From contig CAKZLO010000033.1 of the NCBI GenBank assembly GCA_937127125.1, positions 1-64,000 on the forward strand: DNA of 64,000 bases. Direction: 5' to 3'. A model generated the notes under the pieces. The model was not told the origin of the DNA. It was given only the letters and a program-made list of their open reading frames with translations, and made no database searches. Positions 42,455 to 50,319 of the stretch are shown here, one piece after another. The DNA is from an uncultured Ardenticatenia bacterium (lineage in GTDB: Bacteria; Chloroflexota; Anaerolineae; 4572-78; NAK82). The position numbers and the translations under genes are program-made. Each line of letters starts with the position of its first letter. The first letter of the stretch is position 1.

Positions 42455-44056
42455 CTATTGTTCTATCCACACATCGGCAAAGCGGAATGGCCCGGTGGGA
42501 TGCAGCTTGAAATTCTGGATGCGCTTATCCATCACCACGATTTGCGTTTCGTGGTCAATCACGATCCAGGGAGCATCCGCGACGATCAGCTTCTGAGCCT
42601 GTTGATAGATCTCGGTGCGCTTGGCACGGTCGAGGGTGGCACGTCCCTGACGCAACAGCTCATCCACCTGATCGTTCTTGTAGTACCCACAGTTGAACCC
42701 GTTCAGTGGCCACTGGTCACCGCTGAGCAGGATGTAGAGGTGGTTGTCCGGGTCGCCGTTGTCGCCGATCCATGAGAGGGCCATCAAATCCCACTCGGGG
42801 TTCGCTTCCGGCGGCACCATGATCTGCTCCAGGTAGGCCCCCCACTCGAACGTCTTGATCTGGCAGTCCACACCCACAGCTTTGAGGTCGGCCTGGATGG
42901 CAGTGGACATCAGCACAGGCTGCTGCATGCCGGAGCCTGATTCAGGTGTCCAGAAGATACACGAGAAGCCATCGGGATAGCCCGCTTCGGCCAGCAATTG
43001 TTTGGCCTTCTCCGGGTTGTAGTCATAGCGCTGCACATCTTCGGTGTAACTCCAGACCACAGGCGGCAGAGGATTGATCGCCAACACGCCGGTGCCTTTG
43101 AGCACGTTCTCCACAATGGCCTGCTTGTTCACGGCGTAGTTGAGCGCCTGACGCACACGCACATCCTTAAACGGGGTCTTCATAGTGTTCAGATAGACCC
43201 ACCAGGTGTGCATACCGGTCTGCTCGACCACCTTGAGGTTGGGATCGTTCCGGAGGCGCCCCAGGTCGTCTGGCGGGATGTTCACCATAAAGTTGATGCC
43301 CCCTGCCAGCAGCTCGGTCAGACGGGCCTGATCCTCGATGATGGGGCGGAAGATCAACCTGTCCACATAGGCCGGCTTGCCCCAATAATCGGGATTCTTC
43401 TCCAGCACGATTTCGACCCCAGGTGTCCAGCTGACGAAGCGATAGGGGCCGGTGCCCACCGGGTGGATGGAGATATCCCGCCCATACTTCTTGATGGCCT
43501 CTGGGCTCACCATGAAGGCGGGATGCATCGCCAGATGGCTGATAAAAGGCGCCAAAACGTACTTGAGTGTGATCTTGACCGTATAGTCATCCACCACGTC
43601 CACCTGCTTGACAGCACCCCAAGTGAACTCGGCGTAGGCAAACTCACCCGTATCGTGATAGGGGTGATTCGAGTCAATCTGGCGCTCCAGATTGAACTTG
43701 ACCGCCTCGGCGTTGAAGTCGGTGCCGTCGTGGAATTTGACCCCCTTGCGCAGGTAGAGTGTGTACTCCAAGCCGTCTTCAGAGATTTCCCACGATTCCG
43801 CCAGTCCAGGTTCCACCTCGGTGCTCTCGTCCTTGAAGCGCAGCAGGCCATCGTACAGATTATATGCCGCGCGGATCGTGTTATAGTCGGTCACCTGAGG
43901 GGCATCCAGAGTCACAGGTTCTGCCTGGAGACCAACGATGATCGTGCCCCCCTCTTTTGGCTCCTGAGCATATGCCGGTGTGACCATTGGCATGCCGACA
44001 AGGGCTATGCAGAGCACCAACATCAGTATGGTGAAAGAAGTTCTCTTCGCAAACAT
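42455..44056 (-). CDS. Peptide ABC transporter substrate-binding protein (SBP family 5)
   Basis: 533 residues. Signal peptide (about 1-30, ending PAYAQ) with a basic MFAKR start; no lipobox Cys, so probably released or held by other means. The mature part has the family 5 (DppA/OppA) signatures GGTIIVGLQAEPVTLDAP, PGLAESWEISEDGLEYTLYL, KGVKFHDGTDFNAEAVKFNL and VRVRQALNYAVNKQAI. It binds peptides, nickel chelates or oligosaccharides in relatives; the ligand here is unknown. Strong ribosome site (CAGGAGGAAGC) and a consensus promoter with a palindromic operator-like element upstream. First gene of the operon binding protein - two permeases - DUF1028. Confidence 0.94.
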   Translation of the reverse strand: MFAKRTSFTILMLVLCIALVGMPMVTPAYAQEPKEGGTIIVGLQAEPVTLDAPQVTDYNTIRAAYNLYDGLLRFKDESTEVEPGLAESWEISEDGLEYTLYLRKGVKFHDGTDFNAEAVKFNLERQIDSNHPYHDTGEFAYAEFTWGAVKQVDVVDDYTVKITLKYVLAPFISHLAMHPAFMVSPEAIKKYGRDISIHPVGTGPYRFVSWTPGVEIVLEKNPDYWGKPAYVDRLIFRPIIEDQARLTELLAGGINFMVNIPPDDLGRLRNDPNLKVVEQTGMHTWWVYLNTMKTPFKDVRVRQALNYAVNKQAIVENVLKGTGVLAINPLPPVVWSYTEDVQRYDYNPEKAKQLLAEAGYPDGFSCIFWTPESGSGMQQPVLMSTAIQADLKAVGVDCQIKTFEWGAYLEQIMVPPEANPEWDLMALSWIGDNGDPDNHLYILLSGDQWPLNGFNCGYYKNDQVDELLRQGRATLDRAKRTEIYQQAQKLIVADAPWIVIDHETQIVVMDKRIQNFKLHPTGPFRFADVWIEQ

Positions 44057-44190
44057 AGCTTCCTCCTGAGCAATTGTTGTTGCACCGCAAAAACAACCCA
44101 GTTATACGCTATCGAAAAGGTGAGATTGCTGCTGTGCCGTTTATCACCTCCTTCTTGCTGAATCTCAGGCGGTCAATTCCACCTCGTTGT

Positions 44191-44213
44191 GTTGGGTGAC
44201 CGGGTCACCCAAC
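44191..44213. promoter_or_regulatory. Perfect 11-bp palindrome, probable operator of the peptide-transporter operon
   Basis: GTTGGGTGACC-G-GGTCACCCAAC, 23 bp, a perfect dyad. It lies just downstream of the -10 box (about +15 to +37 of the transcript), the usual place for a roadblock-type repressor site; as RNA it could also form a hairpin. No regulator gene is adjacent. Confidence 0.6.
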
Positions 44214-44234
44214 CGCAGCGCTTGCTTTTGGCTG

Positions 44235-44263
44235 AGTATACTATTGCAGTACTCCAATGTCAA
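44235..44263 (-). promoter_or_regulatory. Promoter of the peptide-transporter operon
   Basis: Minus-strand TTGACA (44263-44258), 17 bp, TATACT (44240-44235). Predicted start near 44228; leader about 170 nt. Confidence 0.85.
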
Positions 44264-44536
44264 TAGATTTTTTAACAAGGGCTGTTAAAAGATCCTCCGC
44301 GTCATTTCTTTGGTCTGTTCTTGCCTCAAATTATTGGTGGTGCTCTGGGGGATGGGTTTCTATAGCGCCCTGCTCTGACTCAGACAGATAAGGAGAACCT
44401 GGAGCAACCTGTTACGTGTCCCTGTCTGCGTATGACTAGCGGCTTGCCGACCGCTTTGCTTGTGCACGACTGATGAGCTCACCCGACGTGGTCGGTAGCT
44501 CTCATGCAGTTGAGAAAGTGATACACAGAGGGGAGC
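44264..44536. other. Intergenic region without recognised gene
   Basis: Between the peptide-transporter promoter and the end of the surface-protein gene. An imperfect stem (ACCGAC / GTCGGGT flanked by AGCT) lies at about 44486-44515 just after the surface-protein stop and may help end its transcript; no T run. Nothing else seen. Confidence 0.3.
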
Positions 44537-46108
44537 TCATCGTGCCTGGAAGACCACCCAATAGGAGTAGTGCCCTTGACATAGCAGTCCGCTACAGTGA
44601 TCAACGTCGGGGCAGTAGCCGGCCTCGACCAGCCATTCCTTGGGGATCTCCCAAGTGTTGGTGCTGAGCAGGGGTGTTTGCTCGCTGGTCACTGGCGTGC
44701 CGGTTGGGTTCTCGATCACCTTCAGACGGGTGCCACTGTTGTAGAGCACGATCTCAGCCGTCTTGATTCCATAACTGAAGAACGGCTCATTCTTGTCGCC
44801 GGAGGTGACGCGGAAGTTGTTTACTGGCGGATCACCGATTACTGGCCCGAAGAGCGGGTTACCCGCGCCGTCAACGACTGAGAGAAAGATATGGTGGTTG
44901 CCCGCACAGCCGCCATTCTCTTGAATACTCAGCATGCGCACAGTTGCCAGACGGAAATCACTCGCGACTGGCGGTGGGGATGGTGTCGGGTCGGGCGAAG
45001 GGGAAGCGGTTGGCTCAGGCATAGGTGTCGGCTCCGGTGTGGGCGGTGGTGATTGGGCGATTACGGGCAAGAAGAGGCTGTAGCTCCCTGTGCTATCTCC
45101 ATCCGTGACGCGCACCTGTCCCTCCACCCACACGCTGGGCAATGCCGGGATGGTCGGATCGCCGTTTGGCCTGCGCTGCTGCCACGCGCGCACACGCAAG
45201 GTATATGTAGCGTTGGCTTGCAACTGCAGTGTGATGTCCTCCGCCGCCCCACCCGGCTGATTGACCCGCTGGAGTGTCTGCCAGTCCCCGTCGTTCGCGC
45301 GCAGCTGTACGTCGTAGCCCCACAGTGACCAGTAATCCGCGTCGGGCAGCGTGGCGTTCCAGCTCACCCACAGCGTGCCCGGGGGTGCTTCGGTGGGCAT
45401 GTTGAGTGTGACCACGGGGGCCTTCTCGAAGCGGAAGCTGTCCAGGTAGCCTGTGTTGAGATACTGCACACCCACATTGGCTCCGCGGTTGTCTATTTCA
45501 ATGAAGAGGGTTGCCCGATTCGCCTGGGCAGTCACGGCCAGCGCCGGGCTAAGCCACTCGTTATCGCGACCATCCCAATCGCCCCAGATCACACTGGCCG
45601 CTGACGGATCAGCTCCACCGGTAGGATCAACACCAATGCGTTTGTAAATCTTGGTGTGATCAACTTCCCCGCCGGGTCCTTTCCAAAAGGTGACCATCTT
45701 GCCACCGAAGGCGTAGTCCATGCCGCTCTCGACCGTCACCGTCTGCGAGAAAACAAAAGAAAAGGGATACTGCGAGGCGAAAGCCTGCGCCTTATCTCCT
45801 TCTAGGTGATAGTTTAGGTAGGATACTCCATAGACAGCCTGAAGAAACCGGCCAAAGGTATCACTATCCATGAAGTGCAGCCGGTCGGCACCGCTCTGCA
45901 CGCGCACCGTCCAGTTGCGTCCTTGCATTTCTGGATAGCCTCGCCATTCCTGCGCCACGCCATTTTCATAGTAGCGGTCAAAGAGCTCAAAGCCCCCGTT
46001 GAGAGACAGGTTGACCGCCCATGCCGCCAGCGGCCACACCGACAGGGCGACGAGCGCGAACACTGCGGACAGTAGCACGCAAATGAGCCAATATGGATGG
46101 GTGCGCAT
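44537..46108 (-). CDS. Secreted multi-domain surface protein with Pro-rich linker
   Basis: ATG 46108 (MRTHPYWLICVLL) follows GGAGG and opens a clean signal peptide; an upstream in-frame start adds 23 charged residues and no ribosome site. 523 residues: signal peptide (about 1-31), a jelly-roll-like domain starting NLSLNGGFELFD (about 32-215, resembling carbohydrate-binding or DUF-type beta sandwiches), a fibronectin III-like domain (about 220-340, with YTLRVRAWQQR), a Pro/Thr/Ser linker (about 360-390), and a C-terminal domain (about 395-523) starting RLATVRMLSIQENGGCAGNH. The last domain resembles that of the protein at 1-816. Function unknown; likely a cell-surface protein. Confidence 0.82.
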   Translation of the reverse strand: MRTHPYWLICVLLSAVFALVALSVWPLAAWAVNLSLNGGFELFDRYYENGVAQEWRGYPEMQGRNWTVRVQSGADRLHFMDSDTFGRFLQAVYGVSYLNYHLEGDKAQAFASQYPFSFVFSQTVTVESGMDYAFGGKMVTFWKGPGGEVDHTKIYKRIGVDPTGGADPSAASVIWGDWDGRDNEWLSPALAVTAQANRATLFIEIDNRGANVGVQYLNTGYLDSFRFEKAPVVTLNMPTEAPPGTLWVSWNATLPDADYWSLWGYDVQLRANDGDWQTLQRVNQPGGAAEDITLQLQANATYTLRVRAWQQRRPNGDPTIPALPSVWVEGQVRVTDGDSTGSYSLFLPVIAQSPPPTPEPTPMPEPTASPSPDPTPSPPPVASDFRLATVRMLSIQENGGCAGNHHIFLSVVDGAGNPLFGPVIGDPPVNNFRVTSGDKNEPFFSYGIKTAEIVLYNSGTRLKVIENPTGTPVTSEQTPLLSTNTWEIPKEWLVEAGYCPDVDHCSGLLCQGHYSYWVVFQAR

Positions 46109-46417
46109 GGTGCAAGCCTCCGGGATAGACCGCACACGGAGCGCGAGATGTCGGTTTCTCGCCTTCCATCTTAGCACCCGAATATTCCTCCACCAATGGG
46201 GGAAACACCGAAATCGGTCTCCCCAGCAGTACAGGGTAGCTTATGCGTGTTAGCCGTGAGCGTTATTCAGGTCTTGAGCGGTGGGCTGGCGACAGTTTAA
46301 AAGCAGTGGATGGATCGCCGCTGACAACGCTGATCTAGCCGCTGAGGCCTAAGCTGACAGGCCTGGCTCTTCGTAATCGCTGAAGGCACTTCTCACGCGA
46401 TGTATGGCGATACTGGC
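46109..46417. other. Intergenic region with weak candidate promoter
   Basis: On the minus strand TTGGTG (46196-46191), 17 bp, TAAGAT (46173-46168) could drive the surface-protein gene; both boxes are imperfect but resemble the pspA promoter. No gene or RNA recognised in the remainder up to the sigma-factor terminator. Confidence 0.3.
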
Positions 46418-46457
46418 GAAAAAAATAACGCCCGCGCTTGGGATCTTACGCGGGCGT
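46418..46457 (-). terminator. Rho-independent terminator of the sigma-factor gene
   Basis: Minus strand CGCCCGCG (46456-46449), 12-nt loop, CGCGGGCG (46436-46429), then TTATTTTTTT. Confidence 0.9.
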
Positions 46458-46470
46458 GGCGGTGTGGTGC

Positions 46471-47670
46471 TCAACTCAGATAGTCGCGCAGCTGGCGACT
46501 GCGGCGCGGATGGCGCAACTTGCGCAACGCTTGCCCTTCAATCTGGCGGATGCGCTCGCGCGTGAGGCCAAACTTCTTGCCAACCTCTTCCAGTGTGTAG
46601 CTGCGACCGTTCTGAAGACCAAAGCGCAGGCGCAGGATGCGCGCCTCACGCGGCGTCAACGTGGCCAAGACCTCCTCGATCTTCTCTTGAAGCATATGAT
46701 GATGTGCCACTTCCGGCGGCGTGGGTGCGTCGACATCTTCGATGAAATTGCCCAGCTCGCTATCCTCTTCTTCACCCACCGGTCGCTCGAGGCTGACCGG
46801 GTGGCGGCTTACTCGCAGCATCCAGCGCACCTTGGCAGGCTCGAGTTCCATCTCGGCGGCCAGCTCTTCCGGAGTGGGCTTGCGCCCCCATACCTGCTCA
46901 AGCTGGCGTGAAACCTGATGCAATTTGCGCAGACGGTCGCTCATATGCACTGGCACGCGGATGGTACGCCCTTGATCGGCCAGCGCACGTGTGATGGCCT
47001 GGCGAATCCACCAAGTGGCATAGGTGCTGAATTTATAGCCGCGCCGGTAGTCAAACTTTCCCACTGCCTTCATAAGGCCCAAGTTGCCCTCCTGAATCAA
47101 ATCAGAGAAGGGGACTCCTTGGCCCATGTACTTCTTGGCAATGCTCACTACCAGGCGTGTGTTAGCGCGAATCAGATGATCACGTGCCTGTTGACCCTGC
47201 GCAACCTCGCGGCGCAGACGCGCCGTCTCTTCCTCGGTGTATCCACCTTTAGCGAGCAGGCGCTGTGCACGACGACCGCGCTCAAGGCGTTTGGCCAGAG
47301 CGGTCTCTTCCTCAGGTGTTAACAATGGCACCCGCGCCATTTCCTTGAGATAGAGGCTGATCGTGTCGTCAGCCGCGATGCCGTCCAAATCGAAGGGCTC
47401 CATTTCCAAGGAGACCTCCATTGGCTCATCCGGCGCAGCGCTCATCTGGCGCAGCTCCCGCTCTTCTTCCGCCTCTTCCAAATCGCTGTAAACTTCAATT
47501 CCCATTTCGTGCAATTTTATAAACAGCTCCTCTAGCTGGTCGAGGTTCTCCTCGGGCTCTTGAAAAACGCTAAGCAGGTCATCGGTGGTGAGGTATTCCT
47601 GCCTCATCCCCTTGCGGATTAAAATTTCTAGTTGTTGTTCGACGCCAGTCTTTGTCGTTCCTTCCGTCAT
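46471..47670 (-). CDS. rpoD: RNA polymerase sigma-70 factor, primary (RpoD/SigA) type
   Basis: 399 residues from ATG 47670; an in-frame GTG 12 bp upstream is possible. A short region 1.1-like N-terminus (about 1-95, acidic), region 1.2 ([21 protein letters not shown]), regions 2.1-2.4 ([24 protein letters not shown], then [20 protein letters not shown] with the -10-reading residues), region 3 ([21 protein letters not shown]) and region 4.2 ([21 protein letters not shown]) binding the -35 box. Regions 2.4 and 4.2 match group 1/2 factors, consistent with the TTGACA/TATAAT promoters seen throughout. Whether it is the only primary factor cannot be told here; Chloroflexota often have several. Own consensus promoter, structured leader and terminator. 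Confidence 0.95.
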   Translation of the reverse strand: MTEGTTKTGVEQQLEILIRKGMRQEYLTTDDLLSVFQEPEENLDQLEELFIKLHEMGIEVYSDLEEAEEERELRQMSAAPDEPMEVSLEMEPFDLDGIAADDTISLYLKEMARVPLLTPEEETALAKRLERGRRAQRLLAKGGYTEEETARLRREVAQGQQARDHLIRANTRLVVSIAKKYMGQGVPFSDLIQEGNLGLMKAVGKFDYRRGYKFSTYATWWIRQAITRALADQGRTIRVPVHMSDRLRKLHQVSRQLEQVWGRKPTPEELAAEMELEPAKVRWMLRVSRHPVSLERPVGEEEDSELGNFIEDVDAPTPPEVAHHHMLQEKIEEVLATLTPREARILRLRFGLQNGRSYTLEEVGKKFGLTRERIRQIEGQALRKLRHPRRSRQLRDYLS

Positions 47671-47710
47671 ATCCCTACACACCCCGACACTTATGCGTTA
47701 TGGTAAACAG

Positions 47711-47743
47711 AGCCAGGCATGGTCGTAGCGCCGTTGCCTGGCT
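47711..47743 (-). promoter_or_regulatory. Hairpin in the sigma-factor leader
   Basis: AGCCAGGCA (47711-47719) and TGCCTGGCT (47735-47743) with a 15-nt loop, inside the about 140-nt 5' UTR. On the minus strand only CTGTTT follows; on the plus strand TCTGGTTTTTT follows, so as a terminator it would stop plus-strand transcription toward the carbohydrate locus. Confidence 0.5.
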
Positions 47744-47817
47744 TCTGGTTTTTTCTGTGATTTACCCACTGATATTGATACTTATAGAAACATATAACAT
47801 AACATTAATACTCAACC

Positions 47818-47846
47818 ATTATAACACAGAAAAGTCTTCATGTCAA
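47818..47846 (-). promoter_or_regulatory. Consensus promoter of the sigma-factor gene
   Basis: Minus-strand TTGACA (47846-47841), 17 bp, TATAAT (47823-47818), both perfect. Predicted start near 47811. Confidence 0.9.
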
Positions 47847-47948
47847 CCCCTTTTGCCGCAAAATGTTAAAAAATCGCAATTACCTAAATTATCGGACAAG
47901 TTGTGGGAGTTGGACAGGACTTTTGTCAACGGCCTCACCACCACGAGA

Positions 47949-47977
47949 TTGACTTACGCCTATGCAGCTGCTATAAT
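47949..47977 (+). promoter_or_regulatory. Promoter of the carbohydrate locus or of a leader RNA
   Basis: TTGACT (47949-47954), 17 bp, TATAAT (47972-47977). Predicted start near 47984, 135 nt before the first gene and about 100 nt before a strong terminator hairpin. Confidence 0.85.
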
Positions 47978-48053
47978 TTTGCTTACTTCGAGATCAAACG
48001 GTCTAGTTGCAGAGTCGCTAGGTGGCAGGGTAGCCCTATTTTAGGGAAGAAGC

Positions 48054-48089
48054 ACGGGCGCGTGCCACCGGCACGCGCCCGTTTCGTTT
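48054..48089 (+). terminator. Terminator/attenuator hairpin in the carbohydrate-locus leader
   Basis: ACGGGCGCGTGCC (48054-48066), loop ACC, GGCACGCGCCCGT (48070-48082), a perfect 13-bp GC-rich stem followed by TTTCGTTT. It lies between the promoter and the first gene. GGTGGCA at 48021-48027 is complementary to TGCCACC at 48063-48069, which would open the 5' arm: a possible antiterminator. Alternatively it ends a small RNA of about 100 nt. Confidence 0.75.
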
Positions 48090-48118
48090 ACATCAACAAT
48101 TATCGGGAGAGACATGGC

Positions 48119-49324
48119 ATGGAACCAAACAAAGCACGTGCACTTGTGGAAAGGGCGTTGGCAGAGGGAAATGGGATTCTCCGCTTGAAACCGGCATGGG
48201 TAGCGCGCGACTTTCTGCCCCCCGGTCGTCGCCTCGGTCTCAAAGAGGAAGAATACGACGTAGGCGAACGCGGGTACATCTGCGAGCGATGGCTGGCTTC
48301 GGTGACTAAAGCAGATAACCGCATCGGCCCACCGGATGAAGGACTGAGCTATCTGGCGTTGGACAGCGGTGAGCAGATTACCTTGAAAGAAGCTGTGGAC
48401 GTGGCGGGGGCAGAGATTATGGGTGCCGAGTATGCGCGCACTCATAAAGGATTGGGACGGCTCGCCAAGATTTACGACTTCGCCGCGCGCATCCCCTATC
48501 ACATCCACCAAAGGAAGGAAGATGTGGCACCGCTGGGACGCAATCCCAAAGAAGAGGCCTACTACTTCCCGGAAGGGTTGGACATGGGCCCGCACCCGGA
48601 GACCTTCTTCGGTGTGCATCCCTACATTGTCGAACAAAAGAAGATGGACATACTGTTGCCTTACCTGGTGGAATGGAAGGATGACCTGATCCTGCGTCAC
48701 TCGCGCGCCTATCTGTTGGTGCCAGGTGAAGGATTCCATCTGCCTTCGGGAGTGCTTCATGCTCCCGGCACAGCAGTGACCATCGAACTGCAAGAGGACT
48801 CGGATGTCTTTGCCATGCTCCAGGCGAAAGTAGCCGGGAAGATCATCTCCAAAGATTTACTGTTTAAGGATGTCCCCCCAGACAAGCGCGATCGTCTGGG
48901 CGAGCGAGCCGTCTTAGAGCAAATTGACTGGGAAATCAGCGGCGACCCCTACTTCTACGAGAATCGGCACACCGCTCCGGTCTTGATTAAGGAAACACAG
49001 CAGGAAGGGGGTGAGGAGTACTGGATCTATTACAACACTACCAAATTCAGCGGTAAGAAGCTGGTAGTGAAGCCGGGCAAGAGCTTCATCAGCGTGGACA
49101 AGGGCGTGTACAACATCTTGGTGTGGCAGGGCGAGGGACGCTACGACGGTCATCCCATCAAGGCGCGAGACTTCGATCGGGATGAGTTGCTCGTCTCCTA
49201 CGCCAAAGCCACCACACCTATCAAGGTGGAGAATACCGGACGTGAAGACCTGGTCATCATCAAGTTCTTCGGGCCAGACATCAACCTGGATGTGCCAATG
49301 ATCCCGCGTTATCCGGCATCCTGA
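48119..49324 (+). CDS. Cupin-type protein resembling class I phosphomannose isomerase
   Basis: ATG 48119 is chosen because GGGAGA lies 8 nt upstream and the longer open frame crosses the promoter and terminator hairpin. 401 residues. A first cupin region (about 125-245) shows HIHQRKEDVAPLGRNPKEEAYYF (metal-type His-x-His and Glu), FGVHPYIVEQ, and GEGFHLPSGVLHAPGTAVTIELQ, closely resembling the P-x-G-x-x-H-A and E-x-Q segments of mannose-6-phosphate isomerases. A second beta-rich half (about 285-401) contains GKKLVVKPGKSFISVDKGVY. Likely a zinc sugar isomerase or sugar-binding cupin; the substrate is unknown. First gene of the plus-strand carbohydrate locus. Confidence 0.8.
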   Translation: MEPNKARALVERALAEGNGILRLKPAWVARDFLPPGRRLGLKEEEYDVGERGYICERWLASVTKADNRIGPPDEGLSYLALDSGEQITLKEAVDVAGAEIMGAEYARTHKGLGRLAKIYDFAARIPYHIHQRKEDVAPLGRNPKEEAYYFPEGLDMGPHPETFFGVHPYIVEQKKMDILLPYLVEWKDDLILRHSRAYLLVPGEGFHLPSGVLHAPGTAVTIELQEDSDVFAMLQAKVAGKIISKDLLFKDVPPDKRDRLGERAVLEQIDWEISGDPYFYENRHTAPVLIKETQQEGGEEYWIYYNTTKFSGKKLVVKPGKSFISVDKGVYNILVWQGEGRYDGHPIKARDFDRDELLVSYAKATTPIKVENTGREDLVIIKFFGPDINLDVPMIPRYPAS

Positions 49325-49386
49325 GTGTGACGCTTACAAACATATCGCTTTCAATGACCTAGACATGAAGAAAAAGGAGGTTCCCA

Positions 49387-50289
49387 ATGGGCAAGAAGAA
49401 GATCTCGATTGGTGCATGGGCTTACATCTGGGGAGGGTATCAGGAGGCGCCAATTCCCCTGCCCACCGTGCTCAAAACGCTCAAGGAGCTGAAGTTTGAC
49501 GGTGTCGAACTGGCAGCGTTTCCTCCGCACCTCGATCCGGCGGAGTACAACACGCGCGCCAAGCGATTAGAAATCAAGAAGATGCTGGATGACCACGGAC
49601 TGGCCGTCAGCGGCCTAGCAGCCAACTTCGGTGCCGTCCCGCCTGCTCTGGTTAGCCCCACCCAATACATCGAAGTGGTGATGACCAATCTGGACATCTG
49701 CCACGATCTGAATATCCCCAAGTTGCGCGTGGACACGATCAGTCCGCCCACCGAAATTCCTGGAGGCATGGACTACGAGACGTGTTTCTGGCGCGTGGCG
49801 CAGGTCTTCCATCGTGCCGCCGAAGTGTGTGCGCGCGAGGGGATCAAGCTGGTCTGGGAGTTCGAGCCCGGTTTCCTCTTCAACAAACCGAGCGAAGTGG
49901 TGCGCATGGTCTATGCAGTCGACCACCCCAACTTCAGCGTGCTGTTCGATTCGTGCCACGCCTACATGTGTGCCGTGGTCGGCGCGCGCCAGATGGGCGA
50001 GAAGGAGACACTACCCGGCGGCGTGGTGCAATTCGCCCACATGCTGACGGGCAAGATCGGCCACGTGCACTTCATCGACTCGGACGGCACCCTGCACGAC
50101 AATGAGACCAGCACGCATGCACCTTTCGGACAGGGTGTGCTCAACTTCGACGAGATCGTCAAGGCGCTGCTGGAGGCCGGTTACACCGACGAATGGTGGC
50201 CAATTGACCTGTGCTTCTGGCCCAAGGCACTGGATGCAACGGCAGGCGCCAAGGCGTTTATGGACAATCTGGCAGCCAAGTATGCATAG
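49387..50289 (+). CDS. Sugar phosphate isomerase/epimerase-like TIM barrel
   Basis: 300 residues, AP-endonuclease-2-like (xylose-isomerase-like) barrel. Predicted metal ligands: Glu in LVWEFEPGF, Asp-x-x-His in LFDSCHAYM, His in GHVHFIDSDG, and a late acidic residue. Members of this superfamily isomerise or epimerise free or phosphorylated sugars, inosose or ketoses. Strong ribosome site (AAGGAGG). It lies 62 bp after the cupin gene and 30 bp before the dehydrogenase gene, so it is probably in one operon with them. Confidence 0.9.
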   Translation: MGKKKISIGAWAYIWGGYQEAPIPLPTVLKTLKELKFDGVELAAFPPHLDPAEYNTRAKRLEIKKMLDDHGLAVSGLAANFGAVPPALVSPTQYIEVVMTNLDICHDLNIPKLRVDTISPPTEIPGGMDYETCFWRVAQVFHRAAEVCAREGIKLVWEFEPGFLFNKPSEVVRMVYAVDHPNFSVLFDSCHAYMCAVVGARQMGEKETLPGGVVQFAHMLTGKIGHVHFIDSDGTLHDNETSTHAPFGQGVLNFDEIVKALLEAGYTDEWWPIDLCFWPKALDATAGAKAFMDNLAAKYA

Positions 50290-50319
50290 AAGATTATCGG
50301 GAAGCAGGAGAGACAACCT

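Noticed and set aside
44140-44160. Perfect anti-ribosome complement AAGGAGGTGAT on the minus strand in the peptide-transporter leader
   Set aside because: No ATG, GTG or TTG follows at a useful distance, so no leader ORF can be supported; it may be chance or a ribosome standby site.
42998-44161. A 387-codon open frame opposite the peptide-binding protein gene
   Set aside because: Antisense shadow of a certain gene; no signal, domain or ribosome site.
47903-48118. N-terminal extension of the cupin-type protein
   Set aside because: The stretch contains the promoter and the 13-bp terminator hairpin; ATG 48119 has a ribosome site.
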